Of a stretch of 64,000 nucleotides of DNA, positions 17,760 through 27,782 are shown in pieces. The number at the start of each line of letters is the position of its first letter. Position 1 is the stretch's first letter. Both the position numbers and the translations under genes were made by a program. The stretch lies in contig NZ_CP095550.1 of the NCBI RefSeq assembly GCF_023078335.1, forward strand, positions 3,268,001 through 3,332,000. The letters run 5' to 3'. This stretch comes from Metabacillus endolithicus. Lineage in GTDB: Bacteria; Bacillota; Bacilli; Bacillales; Bacillaceae. A model generated the notes under the pieces. The model saw only the letters and a program-made list of their open reading frames with translations, was not told the DNA's origin and made no database searches.

Positions 17760-17787
17760 AAAAGGCCGACTATGTTGGCCTTTTTTA
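17760..17787 (+). terminator. Terminator of yhcV
   Basis: AAAGGCC pairs with GGCCTTT across a 9-base loop, followed by T-run. Confidence 0.85.
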
Positions 17788-17936
17788 ATAGGGTTATGAA
17801 AAGGATCATCATATTCCGAATAAAGTATAAAATATTAAACATAAGCTAAAAAGATTAATTATGTTTTTAGAAAGAAAATAAAGGGTAATAGTTACTATTA
17901 GATATGTTCATGCAAATATAAAAAAGGAGTAACAAT

Positions 17937-19475
17937 ATGTCCGAAAAGCTAGATTTATCCAAATTCGAAAAGAAGATGATTATACGAAATATTGAGGAAA
18001 GTGACATAGATGCGATCATCAAGCTTCAATCGAAGTGCTTTCCTGGGATGGAGCCATGGAAAAGAGAACATTTAGAAAGTCATCTGGACCATTTTCCAGA
18101 TGGTCAATTCTGTGCTGAATTTGAAGGGAAAATCATCGGATCATGCTCGAGTTTATTATTGAATTTTGATGAATATGATGACCGACATACATGGGATGAC
18201 ATAACTGATAATGGTTATATCACGAACCATGATCCTGACGGCTATAATATGTATGGAATTGAAGTAATGGTACATCCCGATTACAGACGTATGAAAATTG
18301 GTCATCGTTTATATGAGGCAAGAAAAGATCTTGCAAGAAGATTAAATTTAAAAAGTATTATTATTGGTGGTAGAATTCCTAATTATTATAAATATGCTGA
18401 TGAACTTTCACCAAGAGAATATGTTCAGCAGGTTTCCTTACATAAAGTTTACGATCCTGTTTTGTCTTTTCAGTTATTAAATGAATTTACACTTATGAGG
18501 ATTAACCCAAATTATTTATCAGATGATTTGGCTTCATACCAATATGCAACTTTAATGGAATGGAATAATGTTGATTACCAGCCTAATACAAAACGTTTTT
18601 ATAAAACGTCAAATCCTGTCCGTATTTGTGTTGTCCAATACATGATGAAGCAAATTGATTCCTTTGAAGAATTTGCTAAGCAAGTAGAATATTACACAGA
18701 TGTAGCCTCAGATGCCGGCTCAGATTTTGCCGTGTTCCCTGAAATTTTCACTACTCAGCTTATGTCTTTCTTAAATGAACGATCACCTAGTAAAGCGATT
18801 CAACGGCTAACTGAATTTACAGAAGAGTATATTGAATTGTTCACTGAACTGGCTGTCAGGTACAATATAAACATTATCGGTGGATCACATGTAGTTGAAG
18901 AAGAAGGGCGAATTTATAATATTGCTTATCTCTTTAGACGTGATGGAACCATTGAGAAGCAATATAAGCTTCACATTACCCCAAACGAAAGAAAATGGTG
19001 GGGAATTAGTCGCGGAGATCAGGTTAAAGTTTTCAACACAGATTGTGGGAAAATTGCCATACAAATTTGCTATGATATCGAATTCCCTGAATTAGCGAGA
19101 ATTGCTACAGACAAAGGGGCAAAAATAATATTTACTCCTTTCTGTACAGAAGATCGTCAAGGCTACTTACGAGTTCGTTACTGTGCTCAAGCACGTGCAG
19201 TAGAAAATCAAATTTACACAGTTATTGCAGGTACAGTAGGAAATCTTCCGCAAACTGAAAACATGGATATTCAATATGCACAATCTGCCATCTTCGCACC
19301 TTCTGACTTTGAATTTGCTCGTGATGGAATTGTTGGTGAATGTAACCCGAATATTGAAATGGTCATTATTGGTGACGTTGACCTTGAGATATTAAGACGT
19401 CAACGCCAATCGGGAACAGTTAATCAATTGAAAGATAGAAGAAAAGATATTTATTCAATTAATTATAAGAAGTAA
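17937..19475 (+). CDS. yhcX: GNAT acetyltransferase-nitrilase fusion YhcX
   Basis: A 512-residue fusion. The first ~190 residues form a GNAT domain (IEVMVHPDYRRMKIGHRLY is the acetyl-CoA loop region, split here by family variation). The remainder is a carbon-nitrogen hydrolase with triad Glu in VFPEIF, Lys in KQYKLHI and Cys in IQICYDIEFPE. This fusion is conserved in Bacillus at the same place. The substrate is not established to my knowledge; an amidase-type activity is expected. ATG after AAGGAG; its own terminator follows. Confidence 0.87.
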   Translation: MSEKLDLSKFEKKMIIRNIEESDIDAIIKLQSKCFPGMEPWKREHLESHLDHFPDGQFCAEFEGKIIGSCSSLLLNFDEYDDRHTWDDITDNGYITNHDPDGYNMYGIEVMVHPDYRRMKIGHRLYEARKDLARRLNLKSIIIGGRIPNYYKYADELSPREYVQQVSLHKVYDPVLSFQLLNEFTLMRINPNYLSDDLASYQYATLMEWNNVDYQPNTKRFYKTSNPVRICVVQYMMKQIDSFEEFAKQVEYYTDVASDAGSDFAVFPEIFTTQLMSFLNERSPSKAIQRLTEFTEEYIELFTELAVRYNINIIGGSHVVEEEGRIYNIAYLFRRDGTIEKQYKLHITPNERKWWGISRGDQVKVFNTDCGKIAIQICYDIEFPELARIATDKGAKIIFTPFCTEDRQGYLRVRYCAQARAVENQIYTVIAGTVGNLPQTENMDIQYAQSAIFAPSDFEFARDGIVGECNPNIEMVIIGDVDLEILRRQRQSGTVNQLKDRRKDIYSINYKK

Positions 19476-19482
19476 TGAAAAG

Positions 19483-19511
19483 AAGCCAACTCACTTGGGT
19501 TGGCTTTTTTG
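19483..19511 (+). terminator. Terminator of yhcX
   Basis: AAGCCAAC pairs with GTTGGCTT and runs into T6. Confidence 0.85.
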
Positions 19512-19771
19512 GTATGTGTGTTTGGTTAATCATAAAATATTATTAGACAGAATCTGTCACAAAGGAAATATCGTAACAAAATATAAAACTTAAAAAACCT
19601 TTAGTTTTGTTAATTTTGACTTTAACGAAAGTTGTTTTACTATAACTCTAAAGGAATTTTTAAAGGAAATACTCGGAATTTGTAGAAATTCAATTATATC
19701 TAAGATATTTTTATATGCTAAAATATAAATGATTTTTACTAATTTTTGAAAAAAACTCCTGGGAGGTAAAA

Positions 19772-21517
19772 ATGAGCTGGGAACAAAACTATCAACGTTG
19801 GAATAATAAACAAGATTTAGATTCGGAACTAAAAAATCTTTTAATTAGTATGGAAGGTAATGAAAAGGCTTTAGAAGATTGCTTTTATAAAGATTTAGAA
19901 TTTGGTACAGGCGGTATGCGTGGTGAAATTGGACCAGGTACAAACCGTATGAATATATATACAGTGCGTAAAGCATCCGAAGGTTTAGCAACTTACATAG
20001 AAACATTTGGTGAGGAGGCAAAAAAACGAGGTGTAGCGATTGCTTACGACTCTCGTCATAAGTCACCAGAATTTGCAATGGAGGCTGCAAAAACATTAGC
20101 TTCTCATGGTATTCAAACATATGTATTTGAAGAATTGCGTCCAACTCCTGAGCTTTCATTTGCGGTTCGCCATTTACATGCTTTTTCGGGAATCGTTGTT
20201 ACAGCCAGCCACAATCCTCCAGAATATAACGGATATAAAGTGTATGGAGAAGATGGAGGTCAATTGCCACCGGCTGCAGCAGATACAGTTATTTCATATG
20301 TAAACAAAGTGGAAGATGAATTACTCATAAATGTAATAGATGAAGACGAGTTAAAAGCACAAGGTCTAATCAAAATGCTTGGTGAAGAAATAGACCAAGC
20401 TTATACAGAAAAATTAACGACTATCTCTGTCAATCCAGAGCTTTCTACAGAAGTAGATGTGAAGGTTGTGTTCACACCATTACATGGAACGGCTAATAAG
20501 CCGGTTAGAAGCGGTTTGAAGGCACTAGGATATCAAAATGTGACAGTTGTTAAGGAGCAGGAATTACCAGATCCAAACTTTTCGACTGTTAAATCTCCAA
20601 ATCCAGAGGAGCATGATGCCTTTACTTTAGCTATTAGAGACGGTGAATCCATCGATGCTGATGTTTTAATTGGGACAGACCCAGATGCAGATCGCCTTGG
20701 GGTTGCTGTGAAAAATAATGAAGGACAATATGTTGTGCTTACCGGAAATCAAACGGGTGCATTGCTTTTACATTATTTGCTTTCTCAGAAAAAAGACAAG
20801 GGAATACTTCCAAGTAACGGGGTTGTGTTGAAAACAATTGTTACTTCGGAAATTGGTCGCGATATTGCGAGTTCTTTCGGGCTTGATACAATTGATACTT
20901 TGACAGGCTTTAAATTCATTGGAGAAAAAATAAATGAATATGAGCGAACAGGTCAATATGAATTCCAATTTGGCTATGAAGAAAGCTATGGCTATTTAAT
21001 TGGTGATTTTGCACGTGATAAAGATGCAGTACAGGCGGCATTATTATCTGTTGAAGTAGCTGCTTTCTACAAGAAAAAGGGACTTACTTTGTATCAAGGT
21101 CTATTAGAAATTTTCAAAGAATATGGCTATTACAAAGAAGGCTTACAATCACTTACATTAAAAGGAAAAGAAGGAGCAGAGCAGATTCAAAGTATTCTTC
21201 AATCGTTTAGAACCAATCCTCCAACTGAAGTTGCTGGTAAGAAGATTGTTACTATTGAGGATTATAAATCAAGTGAACGTCAAAATGTTACTGCTGGCAC
21301 AACAGAAAAAATTAATTTACCAGGATCAAATGTATTAAAGTATATTCTTGAGGATAACTCTTGGTTCTGTGTTCGTCCATCTGGTACTGAGCCAAAAGCA
21401 AAGTTCTACTTCGGGGTTAAGTGTGAAACACTTGAGCAAAGTGAACAGCAATTAGCCACTTTAGAAGCTGGTGTAATGGAAAAAGTAAATGATTTAATTG
21501 CTACTCTTAGTAAGTAG
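19772..21517 (+). CDS. pgcA: Alpha-phosphoglucomutase
   Basis: A 581-residue phosphohexomutase interconverting glucose-6-phosphate and glucose-1-phosphate, which supplies UDP-glucose for glycolipids and wall teichoic acid. The four expected loops are present: phosphoserine loop [11 protein letters not shown], metal loop [10 protein letters not shown], sugar-binding region GYEESYGYL and phosphate loop PSGTEPK. Length is normal for PgcA. ATG is preceded by GGGAGG. It is a single-gene unit with its own terminator. Confidence 0.93.
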   Translation: MSWEQNYQRWNNKQDLDSELKNLLISMEGNEKALEDCFYKDLEFGTGGMRGEIGPGTNRMNIYTVRKASEGLATYIETFGEEAKKRGVAIAYDSRHKSPEFAMEAAKTLASHGIQTYVFEELRPTPELSFAVRHLHAFSGIVVTASHNPPEYNGYKVYGEDGGQLPPAAADTVISYVNKVEDELLINVIDEDELKAQGLIKMLGEEIDQAYTEKLTTISVNPELSTEVDVKVVFTPLHGTANKPVRSGLKALGYQNVTVVKEQELPDPNFSTVKSPNPEEHDAFTLAIRDGESIDADVLIGTDPDADRLGVAVKNNEGQYVVLTGNQTGALLLHYLLSQKKDKGILPSNGVVLKTIVTSEIGRDIASSFGLDTIDTLTGFKFIGEKINEYERTGQYEFQFGYEESYGYLIGDFARDKDAVQAALLSVEVAAFYKKKGLTLYQGLLEIFKEYGYYKEGLQSLTLKGKEGAEQIQSILQSFRTNPPTEVAGKKIVTIEDYKSSERQNVTAGTTEKINLPGSNVLKYILEDNSWFCVRPSGTEPKAKFYFGVKCETLEQSEQQLATLEAGVMEKVNDLIATLSK

Positions 21518-21521
21518 TCTT

Positions 21522-21556
21522 GAAGCGGTCAACATATGTTGTCCGCTTTTTTTACG
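21522..21556 (+). terminator. Terminator of pgcA
   Basis: AAGCGG-x-CAACATATGTTG-x-CCGCTT hairpin followed by T7. Confidence 0.87.
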
Positions 21557-21663
21557 TCAGTAATACTCCAATGGTCGTAGAAAAATTCATACAGATAGAG
21601 AAGGTCTTAATAGCATAGATATTGCTATAATAAACTCAAGAAAAGGAATATGGGAGAAGAGAC

Positions 21664-22788
21664 ATGAGGGGAAAAGATAATCGAATCCATGAGTTAAATA
21701 CATTAAAAACAATTGCAGAGAAACTAAACGAAGCAACAGATGTTGGGGAAATGTTGAGCGACGTGTTAAGAGAGTTACTCCATGTGACAGAGCTACCAAC
21801 CGGGTGGATCTTTTTAATAGATGAAAAAGGCCAATACGAATTAGCAGCTGATTATGCTTTGCCTGCCGGATTGACATGGGAGCAAAAGAAACCGATGTGT
21901 CAGGGAGGCTGCTGGTGTCTTGATCGGTATCAGGATGGACGGCTGAAGAAAGCTGTTAATATCATCACATGTAAGCGAATTGAGGAAGCGATAGAACAAA
22001 AATGGGGAGATACGATGGAAATTACACATCATGCAACAGTGCCTTTACGTGCAGGAAACGAAAAATTTGGTGTTCTAAATGTAGCCTCTCCTCATAAAAA
22101 GAAGTTTACAGATGAAGAGCTGGCATTGTTGGAGTCTGTTGCGTTTCAAATTGGTACAGCGATGAAACGAATACAGCTTGTTGAAAAAGAACGATCTCAT
22201 GCATTAACTGAAGAGAGAAATCGACTAGCTCAGGATTTACATGATTCAGTAAATCAGCTGTTATTTTCAATTATGTTAACAGCACGCGGAACAAAAGAGA
22301 TGACGGAACAAGAAGATGTAAAAGAAATGTTGACCTATATGCAGGAACTTTCTCAAGAAGCTTTAACAGAAATGAAAGGCCTCATCTGGCAACTTAGGCC
22401 TCAGGGATTAGAGAATGGCATAACAGCTGCATTATTCAATTATGCAAATGTACTTGGGCTAAAAATGGCGTGCAATATAGAAGGTGTTTGTACTCTACCA
22501 AATCACATAGAAGAAGAGTTATGGAGAATAGGGCAAGAGGCATTAAATAATTGTAAAAAGCATGCTGAAACGAATGAAATAAGCTTTGAATTAAGTAAAA
22601 CAGAATCTACTGTCATGATGGCCATAAAGGATAACGGAAGAGGTTTTCAATACGATGAGAGCCATTCAATTCCCTCATTAGGGCTAAAAGGAATGAGAGA
22701 ACGAGTAATTCGGTTAAAAGGGAACTTTTCATTACAAAGCACACTAGGCGTTGGCACGAAAATTGAAATTATTATTCCGTTAAAATGA
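21664..22788 (+). CDS. yhcY: GAF-domain NarL-type sensor histidine kinase YhcY
   Basis: A 374-residue soluble kinase. A GAF domain occupies about 15-170, with a Cys-containing loop PMCQGGCWCLD that could hold a ligand or cofactor. A HisKA_3 domain follows with the phosphorylated His in DLHDSVNQLL, then a short HATPase with DNGRGF and SLGLKGMRERV. It lacks membrane segments, so its input is cytoplasmic. It is 13 bp upstream of the response regulator gene, an arrangement collinear with B. subtilis yhcY-yhcZ-yhdA. The stimulus is unknown. Confidence 0.9.
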   Translation: MRGKDNRIHELNTLKTIAEKLNEATDVGEMLSDVLRELLHVTELPTGWIFLIDEKGQYELAADYALPAGLTWEQKKPMCQGGCWCLDRYQDGRLKKAVNIITCKRIEEAIEQKWGDTMEITHHATVPLRAGNEKFGVLNVASPHKKKFTDEELALLESVAFQIGTAMKRIQLVEKERSHALTEERNRLAQDLHDSVNQLLFSIMLTARGTKEMTEQEDVKEMLTYMQELSQEALTEMKGLIWQLRPQGLENGITAALFNYANVLGLKMACNIEGVCTLPNHIEEELWRIGQEALNNCKKHAETNEISFELSKTESTVMMAIKDNGRGFQYDESHSIPSLGLKGMRERVIRLKGNFSLQSTLGVGTKIEIIIPLK

Positions 22789-22801
22789 GGGGTATAGAAA
22801 A

Positions 22802-23449
22802 ATGACGAAAATAAAAGTGGTTATTGCAGATGATCATCATGTGGTTCGAAGAGGATTGCTCTTTTTTCTCAAAACGCAAAAAGATATAGAGATAATAGGT
22901 GAGGCGAAAAATGGTCAGGAAGCGGTGGACATGGTGATAAAGCTAAATCCTGATGTTGTTTTAATGGATCTATCCATGCCGATTATGGATGGAGTCATGG
23001 CAACGAAAGCAATTAGAGAGGCCGACAATGAAGTTAAAATTATTATTCTGACTAGTTATGCAGATCAAGATCATGTTATTCCTGCCATTCGCGCCGGAGC
23101 ATCTGGTTATCAATTAAAGGACATTGAGCCGGATGAACTTGTTCAAACAATACGAGATGTATTAAAAGGTGAAAGCAAGTTGCACCCAAAGGTAACGTCA
23201 CATGTTATGACGCATCTTTCCGGACAAAATTCAAATCAACATACAAAGCTCGATGAATTAACAAGAAGAGAGAAGGAAGTTTTGAACGAGCTTGCTAAAG
23301 GGAAAAGCAATAAAGAAATAGCCAGTGCTTTGTATATTACCGAAAAAACAGTTAAAACGCATATATCGAATATTCTTTCAAAGTTACAGCTTTCTGATCG
23401 GACTCAAGCAGCGATTTATGCTGTGAAAAATGGATACTTAAAGGAGTAG
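22802..23449 (+). CDS. yhcZ: LuxR/NarL-family response regulator YhcZ
   Basis: A 215-residue transcription factor with a receiver domain (acidic DD near the start, phospho-acceptor Asp in VVLMDLSMP, switch residues T and K in LTSYADQ and QLKDIE) and a C-terminal LuxR helix-turn-helix (LTRREKEVLNELAKGKSNK). It is the cognate partner of the kinase just upstream and is followed by yhdA after six bases. The three genes are probably one transcript, and yhdA is a plausible target. Confidence 0.92.
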   Translation: MTKIKVVIADDHHVVRRGLLFFLKTQKDIEIIGEAKNGQEAVDMVIKLNPDVVLMDLSMPIMDGVMATKAIREADNEVKIIILTSYADQDHVIPAIRAGASGYQLKDIEPDELVQTIRDVLKGESKLHPKVTSHVMTHLSGQNSNQHTKLDELTRREKEVLNELAKGKSNKEIASALYITEKTVKTHISNILSKLQLSDRTQAAIYAVKNGYLKE

Positions 23450-23977
<528 letters not shown>

Positions 23978-23983
23978 GTAATA

Positions 23984-24037
23984 GAAAAGACTGACTAAGG
24001 ATTGTATAGCCAATACGATCCTAGTCAGTCTTTTTTT
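23984..24037. terminator. Terminator of yhdA, long stem facing yhdB
   Basis: AAAAGACTGACTA...TAGTCAGTCTTTT with an inner AGGATTGTA/ATACGATCC arm forms a long stem, with T7 on the plus side. Confidence 0.88.
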
Positions 24038-24272
24038 ATTGTAAAAATTTTAATTCAGGTTCTTCCTCTACAGCGTGATCAATATATCTTAACAATGAAT
24101 AAAGCTGTTTTTCAACTTCTGTATAATCATGTTCAAAATTATAGGCATGTAGAAAATGCTCAATTTTTTTTGATAAAAAATCATCTTTTGTACGGACCAT
24201 AAGAATAAGCAAGTTATCCCATTGTGAACGATGTGTGTAATACAATGCTTTGTCATAATCTACACTGTTCAT
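24036..24272 (-). CDS. yhdB: YhdB-like small protein
   Basis: A 78-residue, acidic, helical protein of unknown function. Size and position next to yhdA agree with B. subtilis yhdB. It has no cysteine, signal peptide or membrane segment; notable patches are YYTHRSQWDNLLILMVRTKDD and the acidic end HAVEEEPELKFLQ. A GGAGG lies before the ATG. Conserved presence in Bacillus is from synteny only. Confidence 0.72.
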   Translation of the reverse strand: MNSVDYDKALYYTHRSQWDNLLILMVRTKDDFLSKKIEHFLHAYNFEHDYTEVEKQLYSLLRYIDHAVEEEPELKFLQ

Positions 24273-24433
24273 TTTTTATAATCCCTCCTTCTTAAGGAGA
24301 TAAGATTATTGTATGTGAAAAGTACTTTTTTTTACTGAGAAAAACTTGGTGTTGTTGTCATAGAGCCTATGGAAGTGATTACCCTTATAAAATGAAATCA
24401 ATGTGGAAACCTAAGGCGAAAAAGGGGGTGAAA

Positions 24434-25411
24434 ATGACGAAGAAAGTAATCATCTTTTTGGTTGTTTTCCTTATCGTACAGGATGTAAAAGCCGAAGAGC
24501 CTGAAATGTATACATATAATACAATGAAAACTCACATGTTAGAGCTTTCTAAACGATATGGGTTAGAAGTGAAAGAATTTGGACAATCGGAATTTGGACG
24601 AGACCTCCTTGCCATAAAAGTAGGTGAAGGAAAGAGGTCTATCTTGATAACAGGAAGTCATCACGGTCGTGAGTGGTTGTCAACACATATCATCATGAAA
24701 ATGATTAAGGAATATGCAAGTGCTTATCAACATAAGCAAACATTATTTGGGCATAATCCGAATATATTGGATGATGTATCAATATGGTTTGTCCCGATGG
24801 TTAACCCAGATGGAGTGACCATACAGCAGCAGGGAATTATTCACTTTCCATTTCTTCTTCAGGAAATATATGTAGATATAAATGAAGGGGAAAATAACTT
24901 TAAAAGGTGGAAAGCTAATGCCCTTGGGGTAGACTTAAATAGACAATATCCTGCTGGATGGGAGAATATTAAAGGTGATACAGCTTATGCTTCTTACTCT
25001 CACTATAAAGGAGAAAAACCCTTTGAAGCAAAAGAGACTAGGGCACTAGTGGATTTTACCGAAAAAATTCAGCCACTTACATCGGCTGCTTACCATACGT
25101 CTGGACGTGAACTTTATTGGTACTATTATAATGAGTTAAGCCATCTTCAAAGGGATTATCAATTAGTCGATATAATTGCCGAAAAAACAGGCTATAAAGT
25201 TTCTTATCCACCTTATGATGCAATTGGTGGTGGATATACAGATTGGTTTATTCAATCATATCAAAGACCTGCACTAACTATTGAACTTAGTTACCCAGTT
25301 GAAGAAACAAATCCTCCATTATCAGTGTTGCCTGAGGAATGGAAACGGAACAAAGAAGTAGGATTCATCATATGTAAATTTGCCAAAGAAGAACTGTTGG
25401 AAAAAGAATAA
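24434..25411 (+). CDS. Secreted M14-family zinc carboxypeptidase
   Basis: A 325-residue metallopeptidase. A signal peptide (VIIFLVVFLIVQDVKAEE) is followed by the M14 domain: zinc ligands H-x-x-E in SHHGREW and a later His in AAYHTSGRELYW, and catalytic Glu in TIELSYP. MVNPDGV and NRQYPAGW are the substrate-pocket blocks. It probably removes C-terminal residues from peptides or peptidoglycan stems outside the cell. The start is the ATG at 24434, three to eight bases after AAAGGGGGTG, not the ATG at 24392. It is followed by yhdC. Confidence 0.87.
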   Translation: MTKKVIIFLVVFLIVQDVKAEEPEMYTYNTMKTHMLELSKRYGLEVKEFGQSEFGRDLLAIKVGEGKRSILITGSHHGREWLSTHIIMKMIKEYASAYQHKQTLFGHNPNILDDVSIWFVPMVNPDGVTIQQQGIIHFPFLLQEIYVDINEGENNFKRWKANALGVDLNRQYPAGWENIKGDTAYASYSHYKGEKPFEAKETRALVDFTEKIQPLTSAAYHTSGRELYWYYYNELSHLQRDYQLVDIIAEKTGYKVSYPPYDAIGGGYTDWFIQSYQRPALTIELSYPVEETNPPLSVLPEEWKRNKEVGFIICKFAKEELLEKE

Positions 25412-25472
25412 CCTGTGAATATGAAAGGTGAAAAAGGGGACATTAATAAAAAATGTTCTGTGGAGGAAAAAA

Positions 25473-25823
25473 ATGAAGAAAAATTCTCTGTCTAAACTTT
25501 TGATTACATTTGTAGCATTATTTATTGTTATGTCAGCAGGAATGAAAGCATATGGTGAACCAAATCCTGATGAGACTGACTATAAAAAATGGAGTAGAAT
25601 TGCGGTTTCCTCGGTCAAAGAAAAATACCCAGATGCTGAACTAACTGATTATAAATATGTAGGACGGAAGAAAGTTAACGAAAATGAAACAAGGGATACA
25701 TTTCATATTAAATGTACTCAAAAAAACAGATCATTTATTGTAAAGGCTGATGTTGTGTTCAATCCAACAACTGGAAAGCTTATTACTGTTAATATAGAAG
25801 AACTTAGAGAAGGTGGACTTTAA
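25473..25823 (+). CDS. yhdC: Secreted DUF3889 protein (YhdC/YqzG-like)
   Basis: A 116-residue exported protein with a signal peptide (LLITFVALFIVMSAGMKAYG) and a compact domain containing KWSRIAVSSVKEKYP and DVVFNPTTGKLI. It belongs to the DUF3889 family with B. subtilis YhdC and YqzG; the function is unknown. The fold suggests a small beta-rich PepSY-like unit. The start at 25473 is five bases after GGAGG, and the frame upstream to 25428 is not used. It is transcribed after the carboxypeptidase and convergent with nsrR. Confidence 0.75.
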   Translation: MKKNSLSKLLITFVALFIVMSAGMKAYGEPNPDETDYKKWSRIAVSSVKEKYPDAELTDYKYVGRKKVNENETRDTFHIKCTQKNRSFIVKADVVFNPTTGKLITVNIEELREGGL

Positions 25824-25837
25824 TGGTCACCTTCTTC

Positions 25838-26278
25838 TTATTTATTTAATGAAAAGTAATGTAACAGAGCTGACTGGTTTTTGGCAACATCTGCTAATGT
25901 ATATTGATCCAATACTTCCAAGTATGCTTGAAGTGCTTTATTTAAAACATGTTTAAGTCCGCATGCTGGTGAAATAACACATTGGTTATTTTCTTTATCA
26001 AAGCATTCAACAAGATGAAAATCTTCCTCCGTTTTGCGGACAATTTCACCTATGTTTATTTCCTCAGGAGCTTTAGCTAACCGAATTCCTCCATTTCTGC
26101 CGCGAATTGTTTCAATTACATTCATTTTTCCGAGCTCATATGTTACCTTCATTAAATGGTTTTTAGAAATATTATAAATCTCCGCAATTTCTTTTATGTT
26201 AGAGAGTTCTTCCTTTGGTTTTGTTGCTAAATATACTAGGACTCTTAATGAGTAATCTGTGTAAAGAGTTAAGCGCAT
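25838..26278 (-). CDS. nsrR: Rrf2-family nitric-oxide-sensing repressor NsrR
   Basis: A 146-residue regulator. A winged helix (about 1-75; LTLYTDYSLRVLVYLA, NISKNHLMKV, IRGRNGGIRLAK) precedes a cluster-binding loop with three cysteines, ECFDKENNQCVISPACGLK. These match the [4Fe-4S] ligands of NsrR. Nitric oxide destroys the cluster and relieves repression. The adjacent divergent hmp gene is the classic target, and palindromes like NsrR sites lie in between. In B. subtilis nsrR (yhdE) is in the same neighbourhood but hmp is not. Confidence 0.92.
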   Translation of the reverse strand: MRLTLYTDYSLRVLVYLATKPKEELSNIKEIAEIYNISKNHLMKVTYELGKMNVIETIRGRNGGIRLAKAPEEINIGEIVRKTEEDFHLVECFDKENNQCVISPACGLKHVLNKALQAYLEVLDQYTLADVAKNQSALLHYFSLNK

Positions 26279-26391
26279 GTATATAACCTCACATCTTTTT
26301 AATGTAGAACTGAATGTAACTTGATTATATTGCTATATTATCACAACTTTATTTCTGTGCACGAAATATGTTCGAAAATGTGACAGCTTTT

Positions 26392-26466
26392 TAAAAGATG
26401 CATTTTAGATATTGATTTAAGAGTTAAGGGTGAACTATGATAAAGATGTATTTAAAATACTACTTT
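26392..26466 (+). promoter_or_regulatory. hmp promoter with two NsrR-like sites
   Basis: TTGATT (26412-26417), 18 bases, TATGAT (26436-26441). An AAGATGTATTT/AAAATAC palindrome starts right after the -10 (26443-26460), and a second AAGATGCATTTT-like copy (26395-26406) lies just upstream of the -35. Confidence 0.7.
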
Positions 26467-26479
26467 AGGGGTGGATAAA

Positions 26480-27700
26480 ATGTTATCCAATAAAACAATT
26501 GAAATTGTCAAATCAACAGCACCCGTTCTAGCTGACCGAGGAAAAGAGATTACCACGCATTTTTATAAGAGTTTATTTAAAGATTATCCTGAGCTATTAA
26601 ATATTTTTAACCATGCAAATCAAAAGCAAGGAAGACAGCAAGCCGCTCTAGCAAATACAGTATACGCAGCAGCTACATATATCGATCAATTAGAAGTACT
26701 TTTACCAGCTGTAAAGCAAATTGCTCATAAACATAGAAGCTTAAATGTAAAGAAGGAACATTATCCAATCGTAGGAGAATATTTATTAAAGGCAATCAAA
26801 GAGGTGTTAGGAGATGCTGCTTCACCAGATATAATTGAGGCATGGGGAGAAGCTTATCAAGTGATCGCTCAAGTATTTATTGATGTAGAGCAGGAAATGT
26901 ATGATCAAGCAAAAGAAGAAGCATGGGATGAATTCAAACCATTCCGTGTTGTAAATAAAGTGAAGGAAAGCTCACTTATTACCTCCTTTTACTTAGAGCC
27001 AGTTGATGGTTCAAAGGTTCCGAATTTTATTCCAGGGCAATATGTGACAGTCCGCCTTTCTATCCCAGGTGAGAAGTATCTATTTAACAGACAATACAGC
27101 TTATCCGATGCACCTGGTAAAAATACATTTAGAATTTCTGTTAAAAGAGAAAGAGATCATGTTAAAGAAGATGGCATGGTATCCAATTATCTGCATGATT
27201 TCATAAATGTGAATGATGAAATTGAATTAACAGCACCAGCAGGTGATTTTGTGCTGGAAAATCAAAAGAATCAAACAGTTCATTTAATTAGTGGTGGCGT
27301 TGGGATTACTCCAATGATGAGTATGTTAAATTATTTGGCTGATTCTCAGTCTGATAGAGAAATAACATTTATACATGCAGCAAAAAATGGGGAAGTGCAT
27401 GCATTTGCTGAAGAAACACAAAAAAGTATCCAATCTCTGCCTAATGCGAAGGAATGTATCATTTACGAAACACCGAATGAGCTAGACCTTAAGAATCAAA
27501 ACTTTATAGCGGAAGGCTATCTTAATGAAGAACTGCTAAATAAACTTATCGATAAAAATGGAGCTTTTTATATCTGTGGTCCGGTAGCCTTCATGAAAAA
27601 TGTGATTGAATATCTTGAGGATCTTGGTGTAAAAACAGAAAATATTCATTATGAATTTTTTGGTCCTTCTGTTAGTTTGAAGGATTATCAGAATGCTTAA
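26480..27700 (+). CDS. hmp: Flavohemoglobin (nitric oxide dioxygenase)
   Basis: A 406-residue protein that converts NO and O2 to nitrate using NAD(P)H. A globin domain fills about 1-140, with the proximal heme His in AHKHRSL. It is followed by an FAD domain (FNRQYSLSDAP, GMVSNYLHD) and an NAD domain (HLISGGVGITPMMSML, FYICGPVAFM). The ATG at 26480 is preceded by AGGGGTGG and matches homologue starts (MLSNKTIEIVKST); a GTG at 26471 is in frame upstream. Divergent from nsrR, which is its likely repressor. Confidence 0.95.
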   Translation: MLSNKTIEIVKSTAPVLADRGKEITTHFYKSLFKDYPELLNIFNHANQKQGRQQAALANTVYAAATYIDQLEVLLPAVKQIAHKHRSLNVKKEHYPIVGEYLLKAIKEVLGDAASPDIIEAWGEAYQVIAQVFIDVEQEMYDQAKEEAWDEFKPFRVVNKVKESSLITSFYLEPVDGSKVPNFIPGQYVTVRLSIPGEKYLFNRQYSLSDAPGKNTFRISVKRERDHVKEDGMVSNYLHDFINVNDEIELTAPAGDFVLENQKNQTVHLISGGVGITPMMSMLNYLADSQSDREITFIHAAKNGEVHAFAEETQKSIQSLPNAKECIIYETPNELDLKNQNFIAEGYLNEELLNKLIDKNGAFYICGPVAFMKNVIEYLEDLGVKTENIHYEFFGPSVSLKDYQNA

Positions 27701-27782
27701 AAATATGAAATAAAACAAACCCTTTCATGTTTTCCCTCTTAAGTACATACATTTAAGATAACAATAGCTTAGGGGGGAGACT

